Shown here: positions 27,698 through 34,125 of the stretch, one piece after another
Numbering within the stretch: the first letter of the stretch is position 1
Layout: the number at the start of each line of letters is the position of its first letter
Origin: Bacteroidales bacterium
GTDB lineage: Bacteria; Bacteroidota; Bacteroidia; Bacteroidales; B18-G4
NCBI GenBank assembly: GCA_021107535.1
Contig: JAIOSQ010000211.1
Span: forward strand, 1-34,125
Length of the DNA: 34,125 bases
Direction: 5' to 3'
Translations under genes and position numbers: made by a program
The notes under the pieces: generated by a model
The model's database searches: none
Seen by the model: only the letters and a program-made list of their open reading frames with translations
What the model was told of the DNA's origin: nothing

Positions 27698-27800
27698 TAT
27701 TTAATTTATTATGATGGATAATTGGTAGCAATGGCAAGTTTTAGAAGTCGTCGGGCGGAGTGGAAATAGTGGTAGAGATCTTTCAATAAATTGATAGATA

Positions 27801-27823
27801 TATTCCATAAAATGTATGGAATA
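27801..27823. promoter_or_regulatory. Inverted repeat upstream of clpV
   Basis: TATTCCATA-aaatg-TATGGAATA, perfect 9-bp arms. Confidence 0.4.
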
Positions 27824-27942
27824 CGATTTACCTTCTTTGGACTTAATTTTAGTGCACATAACTTGCCTCCTGCATTAGGATATAACTTGGTTGGGAATTG
27901 TTTATTTAACAATAGTCAGGTTTTTTTAACCTGAATAGAATA

Positions 27943-27959
27943 TTGTACAATATGTACAA
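27943..27959. promoter_or_regulatory. Operator-like palindrome
   Basis: TTGTACA-ata-TGTACAA perfect 7-bp arms. Confidence 0.45.
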
Positions 27960-28068
27960 CGAAATCCTAATGGCAAAATGCTAATGGATAAAAATACGGT
28001 AGATTATTCTGAAAAGCAAATAAATATTGATGTTTTTATAACAAATCAACTATTTTTCAGATGTAAAT

Positions 28069-28098
28069 GGGAGCAGCGAAGCTGACTCCCTTTTTTTT
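28069..28098 (+). terminator. Rho-independent terminator-like hairpin
   Basis: GGGAGCAGCgaaGCTGACTCCCTTTTTTTT. Confidence 0.65.
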
Positions 28099-28147
28099 AT
28101 TTTGGGTTTGTCGTCTGTGCAATTATCAATTTATTGCAGCATATACA

Positions 28148-28173
28148 AAACCCGGCCATCATGCCGGGTTTTG
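28148..28173. terminator. Bidirectional-looking terminator hairpin
   Basis: AAAACCCGGCcatcatGCCGGGTTTT. Confidence 0.7.
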
Positions 28174-28607
28174 ATGAGAAAAACAAAAAAGAAAAATTGG
28201 ACTGCAAGCTGTTTATTAAGTTCAAAAATCAAGTTTTAGTATATAATAGATGTGGGTATTGAGAAGTGAATATTGGGATGTAAGACCAAACTTAAGATGG
28301 TTTAAAGTTTTCATAACACCTGGGTTAAGAATTACACATGCATCAAAGTTAATTATGAAAAGCCGCCAGACAAAATTGATAATCAATAATATACTCCTGA
28401 AATTTATTATGAATTAGTAATTTGTTCTTCTTAATAGCAGGATTTCTTATTTTTCAATAAATCTCCGAACTCTAAACTCCACTTCCATGTTCCTTATTCT
28501 TATTCCTTATTCTTATTCTTATTCCTTGTTCTTTATTCTTTATTCATAAAGTTTCCTGCATCAGATCAGATATTGCTTTCGCCTCATTATTATAGTATAT
28601 TTACATT

Positions 28608-29609
28608 GTGGAAAAGCCGGGTGACATACAAATTGCCCTTTTTCAGGCCATAAAGCATAAGCTTCCTGATGAACTTTCCTTTGTCCATGAGATTGCGGAA
28701 TTGCTGGGGATAAGTTACGACAGTGCTTACCGGAGAATACGTGGTGATAAGCCTTTAACACTGGAAGAGCTGATCAGCTTGAACCAAAGGTTTGGGATAT
28801 CGCTTGATATATTTCTGGATCTTGACAGCCGCAACATTATATTCAACTGTCATGCGGTCGAACCTGAAAAATACAAGATCAAGCAATGGCTTGATACCAT
28901 CCTTGCCGACATGAACAGGATCAACCAGGCTTCGGAAAAAGAGATCATTTATGCTGCAAAAGACCCTCCTCTGTTTCATTATTTCCAGTTTCCCGAGATC
29001 GGAGCTTTTAAGATGTTCTTCTACCAGAAATCTTTGTTGCAGTTCCCGGAGTTTTCTGATAAAAAACTGAGACTTGATGATGCGGATGAGGAAATTCTTG
29101 AAACCGGTAAAAAATTACTGATCTCTTCAATCAAGGTACCCACAACAGAGATCTGGAATGAGGATACTTTTAATATTACACTCAGACAGATAGAATATTA
29201 TTGGATTGCCGGATACTTTGCCTCGAAAGATGATGTACTGAACTTATGTGATAAATTCGAAAAATTGCTAAAGCATATCCAGAAACAGGCAGAACTTGGG
29301 TTCAAATTTCTGTATGGACAGGATCCTGTTGGAATTGAAGGTTCTTTTAAAATGTATGAAAATGAGATCGTGCTGAATGATAACAGCATATTGGTTAAAA
29401 CCCCTGAATACTCTGCGGTTTACTTAACTTTTAATGTGTTGAGCCTTTTAACAACAACAAATGCTGTTTTCGCCAATTACATTGAGAAATTTTTAATGGG
29501 CCTGATCAAACAATCCAACCTGATCAGTGTATCAGGAGCAAAGGAGCGAAGCCGCTTCTTCAACAAGTTATTGCAAACGATTGAACAGTTTAAAAACAGT
29601 ATCGTTTAA
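28608..29609 (+). CDS. HTH-domain transcriptional regulator, Bacteroidetes-type
   Basis: VHEIAELLGISYDSAYRRIRGDKPLTLEELISLNQRFGISLDIFL helix-turn-helix; GTG start. Confidence 0.75.
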   Translation: MEKPGDIQIALFQAIKHKLPDELSFVHEIAELLGISYDSAYRRIRGDKPLTLEELISLNQRFGISLDIFLDLDSRNIIFNCHAVEPEKYKIKQWLDTILADMNRINQASEKEIIYAAKDPPLFHYFQFPEIGAFKMFFYQKSLLQFPEFSDKKLRLDDADEEILETGKKLLISSIKVPTTEIWNEDTFNITLRQIEYYWIAGYFASKDDVLNLCDKFEKLLKHIQKQAELGFKFLYGQDPVGIEGSFKMYENEIVLNDNSILVKTPEYSAVYLTFNVLSLLTTTNAVFANYIEKFLMGLIKQSNLISVSGAKERSRFFNKLLQTIEQFKNSIV

Positions 29610-29623
29610 CTTCGTTATACAGG

Positions 29624-30514
29624 CTAATTCCCGGGTAAACGCTTCAGCATATTCACTTCTTCCTGGCTCAGCATACGCCATTTCCCGCGAGGAGTGTCCT
29701 TCTTGGTAATGCCGGCAAAGATTACGCGGTCGAGGCGGGCGACTTTATAGCCCAGCGATTCGAAGATTCTTCTTACAATACGATTCTTCCCTGAATGCAG
29801 TTCCAGCCCTACTTCCTTTTTCCCGGTGCTGCTTTCCACCCTGGAAATTTTATCCACTTTCACAATGCCATCATCCAGTTCTATTCCGGATGCGACCTTT
29901 TCAAGATCGGCTTTGGTAAGATTTTTATCAAGTATGACATGATAGATCTTCCGTATTCCGTGTTTGGGATGAAGCAGTTTTTTGGCAAGATCACCGTCAT
30001 TGGTAAAGAGTAATACCCCGGTGGTGCTGCGGTCGAGCCTTCCAAGCGGGTAGATACGTTCCCTGCAGGCTTTTTCTACCAAACCCATTACGGTTTTGCG
30101 CTCATAGGGGTCATCGGTGGTGGTGATGAAGCCCCGTGGTTTGTTCAGGACCAGGTAACGTAACTTCTCACGTTTCAGGGCTTCGCCCCCGTATATGACC
30201 TTGTCTGTAACAGACACTTTGGTTCCGAGTTCGCTTACGATTTTTCCGTTCACCTTTACAGCCCCGCTTGCAATCAGCTTATCCGCTTCGCGGCGGGAAC
30301 AAATGCCGGCATCGGCTATATATTTGTTCAGCCGGATCAAACCATCGTCTTTCCGTTTGAAATCGGCCTCTTTCTTCTCGTAAGGCTTCCTTAAAGGTTT
30401 TCCGCTATCCCTGGGTTTTTGCTTTTTCTTCGGCTTCTTGTCTTTCTTGTAAAAAGCAGAATAATCACCGTGTTTTTTCCGCTTTTCTTTTCTGTCTTGT
30501 TTCTCTTTGGTCAT
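29624..30514 (-). CDS. RsuA/RluB-type 23S/16S pseudouridine synthase
   Basis: S4 domain IRLNKYIADAGICSRREADKLIASGAVKVNGK; catalytic YPLGRLDRSTTGVLLFTNDGDLA; basic N-terminal extension. Confidence 0.93.
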   Translation of the reverse strand: MTKEKQDRKEKRKKHGDYSAFYKKDKKPKKKQKPRDSGKPLRKPYEKKEADFKRKDDGLIRLNKYIADAGICSRREADKLIASGAVKVNGKIVSELGTKVSVTDKVIYGGEALKREKLRYLVLNKPRGFITTTDDPYERKTVMGLVEKACRERIYPLGRLDRSTTGVLLFTNDGDLAKKLLHPKHGIRKIYHVILDKNLTKADLEKVASGIELDDGIVKVDKISRVESSTGKKEVGLELHSGKNRIVRRIFESLGYKVARLDRVIFAGITKKDTPRGKWRMLSQEEVNMLKRLPGN

Positions 30515-30552
30515 GTTGTATAGAGTTGGGTGCAAAGATAGGTTTAAAAACA

Positions 30553-30612
30553 GATACTAGATACTAGATCCTGGATACTGGATGCTGGATACTGGATACT
30601 GGATACTGGATG
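30553..30612. repeat. Heptanucleotide tandem repeat (CTGGATA)n
   Basis: CTAGATA-CTAGATC-CTGGATA-CTGGATG-CTGGATA-CTGGATA-CTGGATA-CTGGATG. Confidence 0.85.
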
Positions 30613-30616
30613 GAAC

Positions 30617-30979
30617 CTATAAGGTTGGGTAGAACGCATCCGCAATATGCTTGATACTCATCCTATCGCCTGATTGCACAATTGAGATGATATCAAAACG
30701 GGTTTCAAGATGGATGTCGTTTTTTAAAATATAGGCATTGGCTGCCCGTATCATAAAGGACTGTTTCCTTTTGTTGACAAAGATCTGGGGCTCCCCGAAG
30801 TAAAGGCTGCTTCGGGTTTTTACTTCGACGATCACAAGAAAATCACCATCTCTGGCAATCAGGTCAACTTCGTCCTTGTTGTGCCGCCAGTTCTTTTCAA
30901 GAATGGTAAAACCTTTTTTTACCAGAAATTCATAAGCGGCTTCTTCGCCACTTTTACCGAGTTCGTGTGCTTCTGACAT
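30617..30979 (-). CDS. yraN: YraN/UPF0102 family nuclease-like protein
   Basis: LGKSGEEAAYEFLVKKGFTILEKNWRHNKDEVDLIARDGDFLVIVEVKTRSS. Confidence 0.93.
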   Translation of the reverse strand: MSEAHELGKSGEEAAYEFLVKKGFTILEKNWRHNKDEVDLIARDGDFLVIVEVKTRSSLYFGEPQIFVNKRKQSFMIRAANAYILKNDIHLETRFDIISIVQSGDRMSIKHIADAFYPTL

Positions 30980-30987
30980 AAATAAAA

Positions 30988-31025
30988 GTATTAATCCTCC
31001 TCCGCGTTCCGCTTCGGCGGACGAG
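30988..31025. repeat. REP-like palindromic repeat, copy 1
   Basis: GTATTAATCCTCCTCCGCGTTCCGCTTCGGCGGACGAG aligns with 32054-32090. Confidence 0.55.
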
Positions 31026-31089
31026 AAGAAGATGGTATAATTCCCATTGCCCTACTGTGGAATTTTGAGTCCAGAGCTTGCTCTGGGGG

Positions 31090-32016
31090 TCATACCATTG
31101 GTTCAATAAACTTGAGGGTACAGCTTGCACCTGCCTCCAGATGAACATGCCCTCCAATGATTAATGCCAGATTTTCGAAAATGTGCCCACTTTTAAAATT
31201 AAAAATTACAGGAAAGTTATAAGATGATACTGTTTCTGCAATGATCTCATACGCAGTTTTACCGAAAGGAACGCTGTTGTCGTTCATGCCGTTCATGCCT
31301 CCAATCACCAGTCCCGACAGGCCTTGCAGTTTACCCGATCGCTTCAGATTTATCAGCATGCGATCGATATGGTAGAGGTATTCATCCAGATCTTCCAGGA
31401 AAAGGATTTTTCCTTCGGTGTCGATATCCGATGCGGTTCCGTTCAGGCTGTACAACATAGATAAGTTTCCTCCGCAAAGCCGCCCTTCGGCCATACCGGC
31501 CCTGTTAAAAGGATGTGGAGGTATTTTATATTTAGGATTTCCCCCTTCCAGTACGTCTTTCAGGCTTTGCAGTGAATCATTCATCATGAGATCAGCAGGA
31601 TAGTTTACCGGCATGGCAGCATGCAAAGTCTGGATGCCATAATGCCTGCTGATGTGCGAATGGAATACAGTGATATCGCTGTAACCAACGATCCATTTTG
31701 GATGTTTTTGGAAAAAAGAAAAATCCAATTGGTCGATCAATCTTACCGAACCATATCCGCCCCTGGCACAAAGTATTGCCCTGACAGAAACATCATCAAG
31801 CATCTGCTGAAAATCTGCTATCCGCTCTTCATCCGTTCCGGAAAACTGATCATGCTCACCATACAGGTTTGGACCTTCGACAGGCTCATAGCCCCATTCT
31901 TTCAGGATGCTGATGGCAGGAGCCATCTCTTCCCTGCTTACTTTTCGGGCAGGGGCCACTATTCCGATACGGTCACCGGGCTTCAGGTCTGAGGGGCGAA
32001 GGGTGGATTTATTCAT
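31090..32016 (-). CDS. LD-carboxypeptidase (S66, LdcA/MccF family)
   Basis: LKPGDRIGIVAPARKVSREEM...AILCARGGYGSVRLIDQLDF...HPKWIVGYSDITVFH; ATG at 32016 preferred. Confidence 0.93.
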   Translation of the reverse strand: MNKSTLRPSDLKPGDRIGIVAPARKVSREEMAPAISILKEWGYEPVEGPNLYGEHDQFSGTDEERIADFQQMLDDVSVRAILCARGGYGSVRLIDQLDFSFFQKHPKWIVGYSDITVFHSHISRHYGIQTLHAAMPVNYPADLMMNDSLQSLKDVLEGGNPKYKIPPHPFNRAGMAEGRLCGGNLSMLYSLNGTASDIDTEGKILFLEDLDEYLYHIDRMLINLKRSGKLQGLSGLVIGGMNGMNDNSVPFGKTAYEIIAETVSSYNFPVIFNFKSGHIFENLALIIGGHVHLEAGASCTLKFIEPMV

Positions 32017-32053
32017 AATGGAGCGTAAAAAATAAAATTTAGATGTTTCCTGA

Positions 32054-32090
32054 GTATTAATCCGCCTACGCCAAGGCTCCGGCGGATGAA
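32054..32090. repeat. REP-like palindromic repeat, copy 2
   Basis: GTATTAATCCGCCTACGCCAAGGCTCCGGCGGATGAA; stem ATCCGCC/GGCGGAT. Confidence 0.6.
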
Positions 32091-32127
32091 ACAAATTTAT
32101 ATCTTTGCGGTTAATTCAGCGGGGAAA

Positions 32128-34125
32128 ATGGAAAATAAAAAGAAAAATTTCAAAAGATACACGGTCACATCGGCGCTGCCCTATGCCAATGGCCCCATCC
32201 ATATCGGCCACCTCGCCGGAGTATATGTCCCGGCTGACATCTATGTACGATACCTCAGGTCGAAGGGAACAGATGTCCTGTTCATTGGTGGTTCCGATGA
32301 GCATGGAGTACCTATCACCATCAAGGCACAACAACTGGGTGTGTCCCCGCAGGCGATTGTTGATAAATACCATGAGATCATAAAAAAATCATTTGCTGAT
32401 TTCGGGATCTCATTTGATGTTTACTCCAGGACTTCCGCTCCCATCCATCACGAAACTGCATCGGAATTCTTCACCACACTGCACAATAGGGGTGAGTTTA
32501 TAGAAAAAACCACCATGCAGTATTATGACGAAGATAATAATCAATTCCTTGCCGATCGCTACATTACAGGCACCTGTCCGCGTTGCGGATATGAGAAAGC
32601 TTATGGTGATCAATGCGAAAATTGTGGTACTTCGCTCAGTTCTGCCGAGCTGATCAATCCTAAATCAGCCCTTACGGGGAATGTTCCTGTTCAGAAAGAG
32701 ACCAAACACTGGTACCTGCCGCTGGATAAGTACCAGGACTGGCTAAACGAATGGATCGTAAAAGGCCATAAAGAGGACTGGAAATCCAATGTCTACGGAC
32801 AGTGTAAGTCTTGGTTGGATCATGGCCTGCAGCCCAGAGCCGTGACAAGGGACCTGAACTGGGGCGTGAAAGTCCCCCTGAAGGACACAGAAGGGAAAGT
32901 ACTGTATGTGTGGTTTGACGCGCCCATCGGATACATTTCCGCTACGCGTGAATGGGCTGAAGAACAAGGTAAAGACTGGGAGCTTTACTGGAAGGATGAA
33001 GAAACCCGGCTGATCCACTTTATTGGCAAGGATAACATCGTATTTCATTGCATTATCTTTCCTTCCATGCTGAAACAGGAAGGCAGTTATATCCTTCCGG
33101 ACAATGTGCCTGCATTTGAATTTCTGAACCTGGAAAATGAAAAGATCTCCACATCAAGGGACTGGGCTGTATGGTTGCATGAATACCTGGAGGAGTTTCC
33201 GGGGAAGCAGGATGTACTGAGGTATACACTTACTGCCAATGCGCCTGAAACCAAAGACAATGACTTCACCTGGAAAGACTTTCAGGCCAAGAATAACAAT
33301 GAGTTGCTGGCCATCTTCGGAAACTTTGTGAACAGGACCCTGGTCCTGACCCATAAGTATTTTGATGGCAGGGTGCCTGAACTGAACGGCCTCACCGGTG
33401 AAGACAAAAAGGCAATGGAAGAGATCAGGAACTTTCCCGGCAGGATTGGAAGCAGCCTGGATGCTTTCCGCTTCAGGGAATCCCAGGCAGAAATGATGAA
33501 CCTGGCCAGGCTGGGTAATAAATACCTTACCGATTCGGAACCATGGAAGATCTTTAAGGAAGATCCTGAAAGGGTGAAGACCATCCTGAATATTTCCCTG
33601 CAGATATGTGCCAACTTGGCTGTCCTGTGTGAACCTTTCCTTCCATATACGGCAAAGCGCCTTACCGCTATGCTGAATATGGAAACACTGCATTGGAATG
33701 ATGCCGGCAACCCTGAATTACTTGCTGCGGGACATCAGCTCAATAAGGCAGAATACCTTTTCGAAAGAATAGACGACAAAACGATCGAAGCCCAGGTGCA
33801 GAAATTACTGGATACCAAAAAAGCCAATGAAATGAATGAAAAATCAATTCCTCCTGCCAAAGACAGCATTGATTACGATACTTTTACAAAAATCGATATC
33901 AGGGTAGGAACAATACTGGAAGCTGAAAAGGTACCCAAGACCCAGAAACTTCTAAAACTAAAAGTGGATACGGGAGTAGATATAAGAACGGTTGTTTCCG
34001 GCATTGCCGAGTACTATTCACCTGAAGATATCATAGGCAAGCGTGCCTGTTTCCTGGTGAACCTTGCTCCACGTAAAATACGCGGCATCGAATCCAATGG
34101 CATGATTCTTATGGCAGAGAATGCC
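32128..34125 (+). CDS. metG: Methionyl-tRNA synthetase with C-terminal tRNA-binding domain (partial; runs off window)
   Basis: [34 protein letters not shown]...[20 protein letters not shown]...[29 protein letters not shown]. Not in the ORF track because the frame has no stop in the window. Confidence 0.97.
   Translation, partial: MENKKKNFKRYTVTSALPYANGPIHIGHLAGVYVPADIYVRYLRSKGTDVLFIGGSDEHGVPITIKAQQLGVSPQAIVDKYHEIIKKSFADFGISFDVYSRTSAPIHHETASEFFTTLHNRGEFIEKTTMQYYDEDNNQFLADRYITGTCPRCGYEKAYGDQCENCGTSLSSAELINPKSALTGNVPVQKETKHWYLPLDKYQDWLNEWIVKGHKEDWKSNVYGQCKSWLDHGLQPRAVTRDLNWGVKVPLKDTEGKVLYVWFDAPIGYISATREWAEEQGKDWELYWKDEETRLIHFIGKDNIVFHCIIFPSMLKQEGSYILPDNVPAFEFLNLENEKISTSRDWAVWLHEYLEEFPGKQDVLRYTLTANAPETKDNDFTWKDFQAKNNNELLAIFGNFVNRTLVLTHKYFDGRVPELNGLTGEDKKAMEEIRNFPGRIGSSLDAFRFRESQAEMMNLARLGNKYLTDSEPWKIFKEDPERVKTILNISLQICANLAVLCEPFLPYTAKRLTAMLNMETLHWNDAGNPELLAAGHQLNKAEYLFERIDDKTIEAQVQKLLDTKKANEMNEKSIPPAKDSIDYDTFTKIDIRVGTILEAEKVPKTQKLLKLKVDTGVDIRTVVSGIAEYYSPEDIIGKRACFLVNLAPRKIRGIESNGMILMAENA

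Noticed and set aside
33154-33710. Minus-strand ORFs of 179 and 142 aa
   Set aside because: Antisense to metG, which reads convincingly on the plus strand to the window end.

Overview
The window looks like a Bacteroidetes chromosome: T9SS (Por) sorting tails, TTTG/TAnnTTTG promoters and AT-rich intergenic DNA. Its centre (about 11.0-27.7 kb) is a type VI secretion locus of the Bacteroidetes T6SS-iii kind: TssG, TssK, TssE and TssF (+), TssO and TssN (-), a LysM lipoprotein and two cargo-like genes (+), then PAAR, VgrG, two Hcp/TssD, TssC, TssB and ClpV (-). TssJ, TssL and TssM were not seen. The main finding is the cargo pair between the TssN/TssO and PAAR/VgrG blocks. The first is a 179-aa YopT/AvrPphB (C58)-like cysteine protease with a plausible C32/H119/D135 triad. 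The second is a 477-aa protein carrying the signatures of the edema factor/CyaA/ExoY class II nucleotidyl cyclases (ATKSMDIHDKSSNWG, GDYDL, RHGAESQN). Both activities are known mainly from host-directed toxins, so this may be an anti-eukaryotic T6SS-iii effector module. The left flank (0-8.5 kb) is an accessory region: tRNA-Asn, decayed T9SS tails, a decayed nuclease-like gene, a putative HExxH protein, a FISUMP lipoprotein and several families of structured intergenic repeats. The right flank is housekeeping: an HTH regulator, an RsuA/RluB-type pseudouridine synthase, YraN, an LD-carboxypeptidase, and metG, which runs off the window end and is absent from the ORF track. All calls come from reading the sequence; no database search was run.
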